Shown here: positions 43,417-52,031 of the stretch, in pieces
Layout: each line of letters opens with the position of its first letter
Position numbering within the stretch: position 1 is the stretch's first letter
Source of the DNA: Opitutaceae bacterium TAV5
Lineage (GTDB): Bacteria; Verrucomicrobiota; Verrucomicrobiia; Opitutales; Opitutaceae
Assembly: GCA_000242935.3 (NCBI GenBank)
Contig: CP007053.1
Location: 1,736,001-1,800,000, forward strand
Reading direction: 5' to 3'
Length of the DNA stretch: 64,000 bases
Position numbers and translations under genes: made by a program
The notes under the pieces: generated by a model
Database searches by the model: none
The model's input: only the letters and a program-made list of their open reading frames with translations
What the model was told of the DNA's origin: nothing

Positions 43417-45009
43417 ATGTCACAAACCATGAATCCCGCCCGCCTCCACCTCGCCACCACCGCATTCGCGGCCCTCGTTCTGGCTGCCTCGGCCAGTCTC
43501 GTCATCACTCCTCCCCTCGTCGCAGCCGAATCCACCTGGGATGGCGGCAGCGCCTCCACCTCCAACTGGACCGATCCCGCCAACTGGACCGGCGACACCC
43601 TGGTCCCGGGTGCGAACGACACCGCCATCACCCTCGCCGGCACCACCCGCACGACCATCAACCTCAACGAGAACTACACCCTCAGGACACTCTCCATCGC
43701 CAGCGACGCCGGAGCCTTCATCCTCAACACCGACTCTGACAAAATCCTTTCCATCCACGGCGCAGGCAGCAGCGCGGATGCTGTCACCAACAACTCCGCC
43801 AATCCCTTCACCATCAATGCCGGCCTCAAGCTTCTTGGCAGCACCCGTTTCTCCGCCGTCTCCGGTGACATGAAACTCGGCAAAATCGACCTCAACTCCA
43901 GCGGAGCCTACTTCCGTGCCCTCGCCGGCCGCACCATTACTCTGGCCGGCGAGATCAGCGGCTCCGCCACCCTCGTGGAATACACCGGCTCCGGCAACTA
44001 CCTCATCACGGCGGAAAACACCTACACCGCCGGCACCCGCATCCGCAGCGGTTCACTGCGCATCGCAACCTCCTCGGGCGCATTCGGTACGAGCGGCACC
44101 GTGACCCTGGGCTACGCCTCCGTCCCCGGGCAGAACCTTTCCATCCTCACCGAAACCGCCGCCAGCGTCACCAACCGGATCAACCTCGCCCATGCTTCCG
44201 GCAACACCTACACGCTCGGAGGCAGCTCCGCCGACACCTCCAGCTACAGCAGTATCCAGTTGGCCAGTACCCAGGACGACATCACGCTCTCCGTCACCGC
44301 GGCCGCCGGTGGCCGCGTTGACATAACCGGCAACGTCACCGACTCCACATCCGCCACCGGAGCCGGCACTCTCGACAAAACCGGCGCCGGCATCGTCGCC
44401 CTCCACGCCGCAGGCAACACCTACAAGGGAGCCACGAACGTCACTGCCGGCACCCTCCTGATCAACGGCACGCTCAGCGCGGACGGAGCAGCCGTGACCG
44501 TCCGGAAGGACGCCATCCTCGGAGGTAACAATGGCACCATAAGACGCGCCGTCACCCTCGAGTCGGGCGCCATCCTCTCGGCTGGCGAAATCGACCCGGC
44601 CAGCGGCGACAGTCTCATCGGTCTCCTCACCTTTGCCTCCGGCCTCACTCTGGCCTCCGATTCCGTCCTTGCCTTTGACATCGGTCCGGCGGGTAACGAC
44701 CGCATCAACATTACCGGCGGCACCCTGACTCTCGACGGAATCCTCGACATCAACGCCGTCGAGGGATTCGACGCGGGCACCTGGACCCTCCTCAGCATCA
44801 CGGGAGCCACGCTTGTCGACAACGGTCTCATCCTTGGCACTCTTCCCGCAGGTTTCACCTATGCACTCGACTGGCAATCGGCGGGCGGCACCCACAATCT
44901 CAACCTCATCGTCACCGCCATCCCCGAGCCTGCCGTGACCGCCCTTGCCACTGCCCTGATCATCGCCCTCGCCCCCCTCACATTTCTCACCCGCCGCCGG
45001 ACCCGCTGA
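43417..45009 (+). CDS. PEP-CTERM protein with autotransporter-type beta-strand repeats
   Basis: 530 residues. A signal peptide (TTAFAALVLAASASLVITPP) is followed by a beta-helical domain with autotransporter-associated repeats: STWDGGSASTSNWTDPANWT, ENTYTAGTRIRSGSLRIATS, and GTLDKTGAGIVALHAAGNTY. The last of these is the typical LxKxGxGxxxLxGxNTYxGxT pattern. The C-terminus is AIPEPAVTALATALIIALAP ending in TRRRTR, a PEP-CTERM tail. No autotransporter barrel is present, so it would be anchored by an exosortase instead. It precedes the pseudopilin by 18 bases and is likely exposed on the surface. Confidence 0.9.
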   Translation: MSQTMNPARLHLATTAFAALVLAASASLVITPPLVAAESTWDGGSASTSNWTDPANWTGDTLVPGANDTAITLAGTTRTTINLNENYTLRTLSIASDAGAFILNTDSDKILSIHGAGSSADAVTNNSANPFTINAGLKLLGSTRFSAVSGDMKLGKIDLNSSGAYFRALAGRTITLAGEISGSATLVEYTGSGNYLITAENTYTAGTRIRSGSLRIATSSGAFGTSGTVTLGYASVPGQNLSILTETAASVTNRINLAHASGNTYTLGGSSADTSSYSSIQLASTQDDITLSVTAAAGGRVDITGNVTDSTSATGAGTLDKTGAGIVALHAAGNTYKGATNVTAGTLLINGTLSADGAAVTVRKDAILGGNNGTIRRAVTLESGAILSAGEIDPASGDSLIGLLTFASGLTLASDSVLAFDIGPAGNDRINITGGTLTLDGILDINAVEGFDAGTWTLLSITGATLVDNGLILGTLPAGFTYALDWQSAGGTHNLNLIVTAIPEPAVTALATALIIALAPLTFLTRRRTR

Positions 45010-45027
45010 CCCGACTCCCCGATCATC

Positions 45028-45651
45028 ATGAAAACGCCCCGACACACCACCGCCTTCACCCTGATCGAACTCCTCGCCGTCATCGCGATCATTGCCGTGC
45101 TGGCGTCAATCGTCATCGCCACCGTCGGAAAGGTCCGCCGTTCCGCCGCCCGGGCCGAAGGGGTCGCCATCCTTCGCGGCGTTGGCCAGGCCATCCTTCT
45201 TTATGCCAACGACCACAAAGGCAAACTCCCCGGCCCCCTGTACCTGAAACAGGTCGCCATCTACCGGTCCGATACCAGAACCCTCCTCCATCACATCGGT
45301 CCCTATCTCGGAGCGCCATCCACCCCCAACGGCGAAATTATCACGGCCTGCCGTCCCCGGGCATGGAGTGAACTGCTCGCCCGGGTGCCGGACGCCTCCA
45401 TCTATCGCCTCGCCTACGGCGAAGGCTCCGACCCTTCCGGCAACAAGTATTATCCCTTCGGCAACACCTCGCTCGGCAAGGACCCCATGACCCTCGAGGC
45501 CATCCCCTGGCCGACCAGGGCCTTCGCCCTGCGTGACATCAGAAAAAGCGATGATGCCGCCAACTCTCCCCTGCCTGACAACAGCACCATCTGGGGCGAC
45601 GTCCAGCACCTCCTGTTCTTTGACGCCCACGTCGAGCGCCGCCCCCTCTGA
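45028..45651 (+). CDS. Pseudopilin-like protein
   Basis: 207 residues. The N-terminus is AFTLIELLAVIAIIAVLASI with an 8-residue leader and Glu at +5, an obvious prepilin peptidase substrate. The soluble part has a helical start (AARAEGVAILRGVGQAILLY) and beta-type segments, ending in HLLFFDAHVERRPL. The last part is a degenerate version of the H-x9-DG motif of the other two pseudopilins in the window. It lies between the PEP-CTERM gene and the esterase gene with short gaps, consistent with an operon. Confidence 0.9.
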   Translation: MKTPRHTTAFTLIELLAVIAIIAVLASIVIATVGKVRRSAARAEGVAILRGVGQAILLYANDHKGKLPGPLYLKQVAIYRSDTRTLLHHIGPYLGAPSTPNGEIITACRPRAWSELLARVPDASIYRLAYGEGSDPSGNKYYPFGNTSLGKDPMTLEAIPWPTRAFALRDIRKSDDAANSPLPDNSTIWGDVQHLLFFDAHVERRPL

Positions 45652-45667
45652 CCAGCCTCTCTCCGGC

Positions 45668-47776
45668 ATGTATCCATTTTCAAACTTCGCGTATTCCGTG
45701 TTCCGGATCTTCGCGCCTGCCATGATCCTTACCGCGGCAACCGTCGTCGCCCGCGCGGATGTCACCCTCCCCGCACTTTTCTCCGATCACGCCGTTCTCC
45801 AGAAATCCCCCCGTGTTCCCGTCTGGGGTCGCGCCACGCCCGGTGAGACCGTCACCATCACACTCGACAAGGCCACCGCTCTCGCCACCACCGGCCCCGA
45901 TGGCAACTGGCGTACCACCCTCGACCTCTCCACTCACGCCCCCGGTCCGCACCAACTCGTCATTCAAGCCACCAACACCCTCGTCGTCCCGGACGTCCTC
46001 GTCGGTGAAGTCTGGCTCGCCTCCGGTCAGTCCAACATGGAATGGCCGTTGCAAAAGACCACTGACGCTGCTGCCGGGATTGCTGCTTCCTCCAACCCCC
46101 GCCTGCGCCATTTCGCAGTCAAAAAGAAAACGTCCGACACTCCCTCCACCTCCCTCGAAGGCCGCTGGGAAATCGCCGCTCCGGAAACCTCCGGCAACTT
46201 CAGTGCCATCGCCTGGTACTTCGGCAAGACACTCCAGCACGAACTCGACACCCCCGTCGGCCTGATCAACGCAAGCTGGGGCGGCACACCCATTGCATCC
46301 TGGACCAGCGCCGACGCTTTTGCCCGCGACTCCGCAAACGCCGCCGACATCCAGCGCCAGCGTGACGACGTCCTGACCTTCCCCGCCCGCATTCGCGTCT
46401 ACGCCCGCGCCATGCAAGGCTGGATGGAAAAATACCAGCGTATCGACAAAACGACTGCGCAATCCGTTGCTTCCCTGCCGTCGCTCCATCAGCCGATCGA
46501 TAGCACATGGATGCCTGTCACCCTTCCCGGCCTCGACCGTGCGGCCGGTCTCCCCGAGGCCGGCGCCATCTGGCTCGCCCGCAGGATCACACTTCCACCG
46601 GAACGCGCCAATCTTGCCCTTGTTCTCGACCTCGGACGTATCGACGGATTCCATACCGTTTACTGGAATGGCGAGGAAGCCGGACGCTCCACGCCGCGTC
46701 AGGGAACCACCCCCTTTGTCCGCGTCATCGTTGGCAGTTCCCGCGTTCGCACGGGCGACTCGATCCTCGCCGTGCGCATTTTCAATCCTGTCGAAAAACC
46801 CGGCCTCACCGGCGGACCCTTTCGTGCCGGGACGATCCCGCTTGCCGGCCCCTGGTATGTCCGGACCGAATTCTCCCTTCCCCCCCTCTCGCCCCAACAG
46901 CGCGCCTCCCTTCCCCGGCGGCCTGTCCAGCCTCCCGAACGCAGAAAAACCCCCTCTCTCGTTTACAACGGTATGATCGCTCCCCTCATCCCCTATGCCA
47001 TTCGCGGCACCATCTGGTATCAAGGCGAGTCCAACACCGGTCACGCCTGGCAATATCGCACCGATCTTCCCCGCCTCATCAACGACTGGCGACGGCAATG
47101 GGGGCAGGGTGATTTCCCGTTTCTCGTCTGCCAGCTTGCCAATTACGGATCCAAAACCGCCGATCCTGCCGCGCCCAGTCGCATCGCCGAACTCCGCGAA
47201 GCGCAAACCCTTGCTCTCGCCCTTCCCCACACCGGCCTTGCCACCCTCATCGACCTGGGCGAGGAGCTCGACATCCACCCGCGCGACAAACGCACACCCG
47301 CCCGACGCCTTGCCGACACCGCCCTCTCCGTCGCTTATGGCCGTCCGGACGCCCCCGCCTCCGGTCCCGTATACCTGAAAAGTACCCGAATACCCGCGCC
47401 GCCCGGCGAATCCGCCGGACGCATTCGCATCCATTTTATAAATACATATGACGGACTTGTGGCCCGTCCCCTGCCCGCCACCTACCGCGTCCGTTCCACT
47501 GCCGGTGCCGGCGAGATCCCCCTGGTCCGCAATGCTCCTGCCGGCAGCCAGCTCGAAGGTTTTTCCATCTGTGGTGAAGACGCCCGCTGGACCTGGGCGA
47601 CTGCCTGCATCGAGGGCGACACCGTCCTTGTCTGGTCCGACGCCGTGCCGCGCCCGGTTGCCGTCCGCTATGCCTGGGCCGACAATCCCACGTGCAATCT
47701 CTATAGTGCCGCCGGCCTTCCTGCCGTCCCCTTCCGCACCGACACCTTCCCCGTCTCCACCGAAAACCCCCGGTGA
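45668..47776 (+). CDS. Secreted sialate O-acetylesterase-like SGNH hydrolase
   Basis: 702 residues. A signal peptide (MILTAATVVARADVTLPALF) is followed by a beta-type lead domain (VLQKSPRVPVWGRATPGETV). The catalytic domain has WLASGQSNMEWPLQKT (near residue 120) with the nucleophile Ser, LINASWGGTPIASW, WYQGESNTGHAWQYRTDLPR, and DLGEELDIHPRDKRTPARRL with the catalytic Asp-x-x-His pair. This is the SGNH layout of 9-O-acetylesterases, which remove acetyl groups from sugars. The natural substrate could be pectin or another acetylated polysaccharide rather than sialic acid. An N-terminal extension of 45 codons is rejected as untranslated. Confidence 0.9.
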   Translation: MYPFSNFAYSVFRIFAPAMILTAATVVARADVTLPALFSDHAVLQKSPRVPVWGRATPGETVTITLDKATALATTGPDGNWRTTLDLSTHAPGPHQLVIQATNTLVVPDVLVGEVWLASGQSNMEWPLQKTTDAAAGIAASSNPRLRHFAVKKKTSDTPSTSLEGRWEIAAPETSGNFSAIAWYFGKTLQHELDTPVGLINASWGGTPIASWTSADAFARDSANAADIQRQRDDVLTFPARIRVYARAMQGWMEKYQRIDKTTAQSVASLPSLHQPIDSTWMPVTLPGLDRAAGLPEAGAIWLARRITLPPERANLALVLDLGRIDGFHTVYWNGEEAGRSTPRQGTTPFVRVIVGSSRVRTGDSILAVRIFNPVEKPGLTGGPFRAGTIPLAGPWYVRTEFSLPPLSPQQRASLPRRPVQPPERRKTPSLVYNGMIAPLIPYAIRGTIWYQGESNTGHAWQYRTDLPRLINDWRRQWGQGDFPFLVCQLANYGSKTADPAAPSRIAELREAQTLALALPHTGLATLIDLGEELDIHPRDKRTPARRLADTALSVAYGRPDAPASGPVYLKSTRIPAPPGESAGRIRIHFINTYDGLVARPLPATYRVRSTAGAGEIPLVRNAPAGSQLEGFSICGEDARWTWATACIEGDTVLVWSDAVPRPVAVRYAWADNPTCNLYSAAGLPAVPFRTDTFPVSTENPR

Positions 47777-47925
47777 ACGGGGAGTTGGCCCCTGCCGACC
47801 GACTCTGGCCAACCATATCTCCGGACTTGCAACGCTGCCCCCCGCCCGCCCGAATCGGACGCTTCGCCAATGCCGTATCGCCGGCCGACGCCGGCAGCCG
47901 CATCCCGCTTCGTCATCCTGCCATC

Positions 47926-49179
47926 ATGCGCAAACGCTCCCTCCTCTCCGCCCTCGCCTCGCTCGTTCTCGCGTCCGCCCTCCAGGCCGGCAATTTCACC
48001 TTCGAGGTGAAGACCGACCGCCCCGCCGTGGATTACGCCATCGGCGAACCGATCGTCTTCACCGCCCGTCTCCTCGAAGACGGCCAGCCTGCCACCGGTC
48101 CGAAAATCACCTGGATACGCGAGGGCGATGATCGCCAGGTTGAAAAAGGCGAAGCGTCCGCCTCGCCCGATACGCCTCTTGTCGTCACCACCCGCAGCGA
48201 AACGCCCGGCTTCATCCGCCTGAAACTCCAGGCGCTGGATGCCGATGGCAACCCGCTCAAAAACGGTGAACGCGCCGTCGCGTACACCGCCGGGGCGGCC
48301 GCCGATACGGCGAAGTTCGAAGTCGCGCCCGAGCCGGCCGATTTCGACGCCTTCTGGGCCCGGCAAAAGGCGCGTGTGGCTGCGGTGCCCCTGAAAGAAC
48401 TCGAACGCGTCCCGGTCAAGGTCGGCACGGCGGGCGTACTCGGTTACGATATCAAGGTCAGCAGCGCCGGTGCCAAACCGCTGTCCGGCTACCTCTGCCT
48501 TCCGGAGGGCGCGCAGGCGAAGTCGCTGCCGGCCAAAATCATCTATTTCGGTTATGGCGTGTATCCGGTTTCCAAAAACGACGGCGCGGCCAAAGACAGC
48601 ATTGTTCTCAGCGTCAACGCGCACGGGTTCCTCAACGGCCAGCCGAGGGAGTATTACCGGGACCTGAGCCAGGGAGAGCTGAAGGGCTACGCCTTCAACG
48701 AAAAGGAAAACGGAAACCCCGAGACCACCTACTTCAACGGCATGATGCTGCGCCTCATCCGGTCGCTCGAATACGTCAAAAGCCTGCCCGAATGGAACGG
48801 CCGGGATCTGACCGTGGAAGGCCACAGTCAGGGCGGCCTGCAAGCCGCCCTGGCTGCCGGACTGGATCCCGCCGTGACCCGCTGCATCGCCAACCAGCCC
48901 TGGATGTGCGACGTCGGCGGCGCGGCCATGGGACACCTGCGCGGCACCTGGCACATCAAGCCGACCCCCGCCCTTTTCTATTACGATCCCGTGTACCACA
49001 TTCGCAGATACAGCGGCAGCCTGAAGCTCCTCGCCGGCCTCGGCGACTACGTCTGTCCGCCCTCCGGCATGGCCGCCCTGTTCAACAACGCCCGGGGCTC
49101 CCGCGAGATCGTTTACACGCAGGGAGCCGGCCATACCGGCACGGCGCGGGGCGAACAGTTCACCCGCACCGCTCCCTGA
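47926..49179 (+). CDS. Secreted acetyl-xylan-esterase-like alpha/beta hydrolase
   Basis: 417 residues from MRKRSLLSALASLVLASALQ, a clear signal peptide. A beta-type N-terminal domain (residues 20-130) precedes an alpha/beta hydrolase domain of the AXE1 / cephalosporin-C deacetylase type. It has the nucleophile elbow GHSQGG near residue 299, Asp in GLGDYVCPPSG near 373 and His in GAGHTG near 402. PEPADFDAFWARQKARVAAV is a family landmark. It should deacetylate plant polysaccharide. A GTG at 47773 overlaps the previous stop, but the first 51 codons look non-coding. It is the last plus-strand gene before the convergent LacI gene. Confidence 0.88.
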   Translation: MRKRSLLSALASLVLASALQAGNFTFEVKTDRPAVDYAIGEPIVFTARLLEDGQPATGPKITWIREGDDRQVEKGEASASPDTPLVVTTRSETPGFIRLKLQALDADGNPLKNGERAVAYTAGAAADTAKFEVAPEPADFDAFWARQKARVAAVPLKELERVPVKVGTAGVLGYDIKVSSAGAKPLSGYLCLPEGAQAKSLPAKIIYFGYGVYPVSKNDGAAKDSIVLSVNAHGFLNGQPREYYRDLSQGELKGYAFNEKENGNPETTYFNGMMLRLIRSLEYVKSLPEWNGRDLTVEGHSQGGLQAALAAGLDPAVTRCIANQPWMCDVGGAAMGHLRGTWHIKPTPALFYYDPVYHIRRYSGSLKLLAGLGDYVCPPSGMAALFNNARGSREIVYTQGAGHTGTARGEQFTRTAP

Positions 49180-49223
49180 ACCGGCGCACCGCGCCGCCAG
49201 CCCCCCCCCCGGTTCGTGCCGGC

Positions 49224-50309
49224 TCAGGATTTCCCGGAGGCCGCGCACGAAGCCCGCTCCACCAGCCGCACCGGCAGCACGATCTTGCCGCTCGCGGCCG
49301 GGCGCCCCTCCAGCGCCTGGCGCTCCACCTCGGCCAGACCCGCCCGCCCCATCTCTTCCAGCGGAAAATGGATGGTCGTTATCGCCGGGTGGCTCGTCGC
49401 CGCGCCCGCCTCGTCGTTGAGCCCCATGACGCTCACCTCGTCGGGCACGCGAAATCCCCGCGCCTGCAGCCGTCCCGCCGCGCAGATCGCCGCCGTGTCG
49501 TGGAAACAAAAGAGCGCCGTCGGTCGTACCGCCTGCTCCTGCGCCATGCAATAATCCACCGCCGCGGACACCTCTTCCGTAGCCAGATTTCCATGACACA
49601 GCAGATGCGGCAGCAAGGTCAGCCCCACCTCGCGCATCCCCAGCGCGAAGCCGCGCTCGATTTCCGTCTGGTTGTAGAGCGTGCTGCCGAACGGCCCGGT
49701 GATAAACGCGATGTTCCGGTGCCCCAGCCCGTACAGATGATGCACCGCCAGGCGCGAAGCCTCCGCGTAGTCCGGACAAATGCTCAGGAAGCCGGGCATC
49801 TCCAGGTGCTGCCCGAGGTACACAAACGGCCGTCCGCTCGCCAGCAGATGCTGCACGAGCGAGGGGTTCGGCGCGCTGGCCACGACAAACTTGCTCGCGC
49901 TCTCGTCCCGCAGGGGCAGCGGCAAGCGCTCCGGGTGGCGCACGTAATCCGTATCGAGATCGTACAACGCATACGTCACCTGCTGCTCGCTCTGTTTCAT
50001 CGCCCCCATCACGCCGGCGAGCATCCGGCCGAAATAATGGTTTTGCGCGCCGTCGGGCGTGCGGCTGTTGACCATGAAACACACGGCCCCGAGCTGCGGA
50101 TGGATGCGCGCCCGTGCCGCCTGGCTTTTGGGCTGGTAGTTGAGTTTCCGGCACGCCGCGACGATCCGCTGCTGCGTGCCCTCGCTCACGCGGATGCCGT
50201 AGTTGCGGTTGTTGAGAAACGACGACACCGCCGCCACGGAGACCCCGGCATGGCGGGCGATTTCCGTCATCGTCACGGATTTGGCGGGAGCTTCGGAGGG
50301 CGTTATCAT
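49224..50309 (-). CDS. LacI-family transcriptional regulator
   Basis: 361 residues. The N-terminal helix-turn-helix is VTMTEIARHAGVSVAAVSSF followed by LNNRNYGIRVSEGTQQRIVA, the LacI hinge area. The ligand domain has LAVHHLYGLGHRNIAFITGP, ALFCFHDTAAICAAGRLQAR and DEVSVMGLNDEAGAATSHPA, as in sugar-responsive LacI proteins. It is divergent from the pseudopilin gene (178 bases between starts) with two near-identical operator-like sites between them. It likely represses the long plus-strand group and its own gene. Confidence 0.92.
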   Translation of the reverse strand: MITPSEAPAKSVTMTEIARHAGVSVAAVSSFLNNRNYGIRVSEGTQQRIVAACRKLNYQPKSQAARARIHPQLGAVCFMVNSRTPDGAQNHYFGRMLAGVMGAMKQSEQQVTYALYDLDTDYVRHPERLPLPLRDESASKFVVASAPNPSLVQHLLASGRPFVYLGQHLEMPGFLSICPDYAEASRLAVHHLYGLGHRNIAFITGPFGSTLYNQTEIERGFALGMREVGLTLLPHLLCHGNLATEEVSAAVDYCMAQEQAVRPTALFCFHDTAAICAAGRLQARGFRVPDEVSVMGLNDEAGAATSHPAITTIHFPLEEMGRAGLAEVERQALEGRPAASGKIVLPVRLVERASCAASGKS

Positions 50310-50317
50310 GATAAAAG

Positions 50318-50334
50318 TGATAAAAACTTTATTT
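50318..50334. promoter_or_regulatory. Operator-like site 1
   Basis: TGATAAAAACTTTATTT is a 17-base imperfect palindrome 9 bases upstream of the LacI start. It matches site 2 at 50410-50426 at 15 of 17 positions. A TTATCATGATAA palindrome at 50303-50314 overlaps the LacI start codon. Confidence 0.6.
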
Positions 50335-50409
50335 TCGCCTCCATGTCACGCTTCTTATTCAGGAAAAATCCATCCCTGATCCGCCTCATCGAAGGAGTGG
50401 ACAGCATTT

Positions 50410-50426
50410 TGATAAAAATTTTATTG
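50410..50426. promoter_or_regulatory. Operator-like site 2
   Basis: TGATAAAAATTTTATTG (ATAAAA-A-TTTTAT core) lies 61 bases before the pseudopilin start, and the centre-to-centre distance to site 1 is 92 bases. This spacing would allow looping by a LacI tetramer. The surrounding sequence is GC-rich, so the AT-rich match stands out. Confidence 0.6.
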
Positions 50427-50486
50427 ACTTGATGACCGACCTGACGCATCCCTGTTCCCCGTCGCAACCCGAATCCCCCCGCCACG

Positions 50487-51158
50487 ATGAGCACCGTTAC
50501 CCATTTCGCATTTCCCGTCGTCCGCCGTCACTCCCGTCGGGCCTTCACGCTGATCGAATTGCTCGCGGTCATCGCGATCATCGGCGTGCTGGCAGCGATC
50601 ATCCTGGCGACCCTCGGCAACGTCCGGGCCAAGGCCCGGCAGACGCAGTGCCTCTCCAATCTGCGCCAGCTCCAACTCGCCAACATCCTGTATGCAAATG
50701 ACAACAAGGGGAGGTTCATGCGTGTCAAGAATACCGATGGTACCGGCAAGTGGCACGACACCAGTACATTTTTGCGTTATCTCGGTGATTCGAAATCCAG
50801 CGGGAGCAAGCTTCCCCTTTCCATGCGTTGCCCGGACAGGGAAGATCCGGCCCAAACCGATTCCGATCACACTGCCTACGGTTACAATTTTACAGGTCTT
50901 GGCCCGGAGGCACAGGCGCAAGGCATCAGCCAGACAGAAATCCCGCGTCCCAGCCAGACACTCGCATTTGCCGACGCCGTTGATTACCAGGTCAACAAGA
51001 CCAACTCCGACAAATACACCGGGGCTGCCAAAACCACACAGGCCGTCGCCTACAGGCACGGCGGCAGAATCAACATCGCCTACTGGGACGGCCACGTGAA
51101 CAGCCGCCAGCGCAGCGAGGTCGCCAACAATTCCACTCTGTGGGACTCGCTCAAGTAA
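50487..51158 (+). CDS. Pseudopilin-like protein with H-X9-DG motif
   Basis: 223 residues. The prepilin-type segment is AFTLIELLAVIAIIGVLAAI after an 18-residue basic leader, with Glu at +5. The C-terminus has RHGGRINIAYWDGHVNSRQR, matching the H-X9-DG family exactly (nine residues between His and DG). The middle has SLSNLRQLQLANILYANDNKG-like segments typical of these proteins in Verrucomicrobia. It is the first gene of the long plus-strand group, divergent from the LacI regulator. It may assemble a pseudopilus or act as a secreted factor. Confidence 0.92.
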   Translation: MSTVTHFAFPVVRRHSRRAFTLIELLAVIAIIGVLAAIILATLGNVRAKARQTQCLSNLRQLQLANILYANDNKGRFMRVKNTDGTGKWHDTSTFLRYLGDSKSSGSKLPLSMRCPDREDPAQTDSDHTAYGYNFTGLGPEAQAQGISQTEIPRPSQTLAFADAVDYQVNKTNSDKYTGAAKTTQAVAYRHGGRINIAYWDGHVNSRQRSEVANNSTLWDSLK

Positions 51159-51217
51159 CTCCTTGGCAAACTTCCACACACCACCACTGAAAAACCAAAC
51201 CCTTGATGTAACAAGAA

Positions 51218-51997
51218 ATGGATACAATGAATACAATAAAAACATCCCTCCTTGAGTCGGGCGGGGGTATCGTCCGTCTGATGGCATTGCTGCTTGCCGG
51301 AACCTCCACGTTGACTCTGGCGACATCTGCTGCAGCCGCGAACCAATATACCCCCGCGGCGGATAGCGGCATCCGCTCCGATTCACCAGGCATCAACTAC
51401 GGGACCGACGAAAACATACAGGTGCGCGGCCATACAAACTTCCGCCGGGACTTCTATGTGCGTTTCGACATCAGCGACCTCACCAGCCTGAGCGGCGTCA
51501 CGGTGTCCGATGCCTCGTTCAGCATCACACTCTCGGGCAATCAAAGCACCCGCGACAGCGGGAATGCCGCGATCAATGTCTATGCTCTCAATGCCGATTA
51601 TACCGCTACCGTGGAGCAACTCGGTTTCGATTGGGGTGAAACAGACCTGACCTACAACAACGCCCCTGATATTTCCGCTGCCGCCCTCGTGGGCACGTTC
51701 GACATCTCCGGCCTGCTCGCTTCCCGCGGAACCACCTACACGATCACCGGCACGGCGCTGACCTCGTTTCTCAACGACTACCTTGCCGCCGGCGGTTCCA
51801 GCAACCTGACTTTCATAATCCGGGAAAACGCTTCGGGTGCAGGCGGCTACCTCCAATTCGCCTCCAAAGAAAACGTCACCTATGACGCCCCATCCCTGTC
51901 GATCACTCACGGCGTCATTCCCGAACCTTCCACCTGTGCCGCACTCGCCGGTGCCCTCGCTCTGGCGGGAGTGATTGCGCTACGCCTTCGTCGTTAA
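51218..51997 (+). CDS. DNRLRE-domain PEP-CTERM protein
   Basis: 259 residues. A signal peptide (LMALLLAGTSTLTLATSAAA) precedes a single DNRLRE domain: NYGTDENIQVRGHTNFRRDF, YVRFDISDLTSLSGVTVSDA and NLTFIIRENASGAGGYLQFA. The C-terminus is VIPEPSTCAALAGALALAGV followed by IALRLRR, a PEP-CTERM tail. DNRLRE modules are carbohydrate-associated in other secreted proteins. The same domain forms the N-terminus of the next gene's product. It lies 60 bases after the pseudopilin and 35 before the beta-helix protein. Confidence 0.92.
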   Translation: MDTMNTIKTSLLESGGGIVRLMALLLAGTSTLTLATSAAAANQYTPAADSGIRSDSPGINYGTDENIQVRGHTNFRRDFYVRFDISDLTSLSGVTVSDASFSITLSGNQSTRDSGNAAINVYALNADYTATVEQLGFDWGETDLTYNNAPDISAAALVGTFDISGLLASRGTTYTITGTALTSFLNDYLAAGGSSNLTFIIRENASGAGGYLQFASKENVTYDAPSLSITHGVIPEPSTCAALAGALALAGVIALRLRR

Positions 51998-52031
51998 AGT
52001 TTCCCGGGTATTCTTTTCGTCTCCTTTTCCC

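Noticed and set aside
47773-47925. GTG start overlapping the previous stop as the start of the esterase gene
   Set aside because: The 51 codons before MRKRSLLSALAS are Pro/Arg-rich and would bury the clear signal peptide; the ATG at 47926 is preferred.
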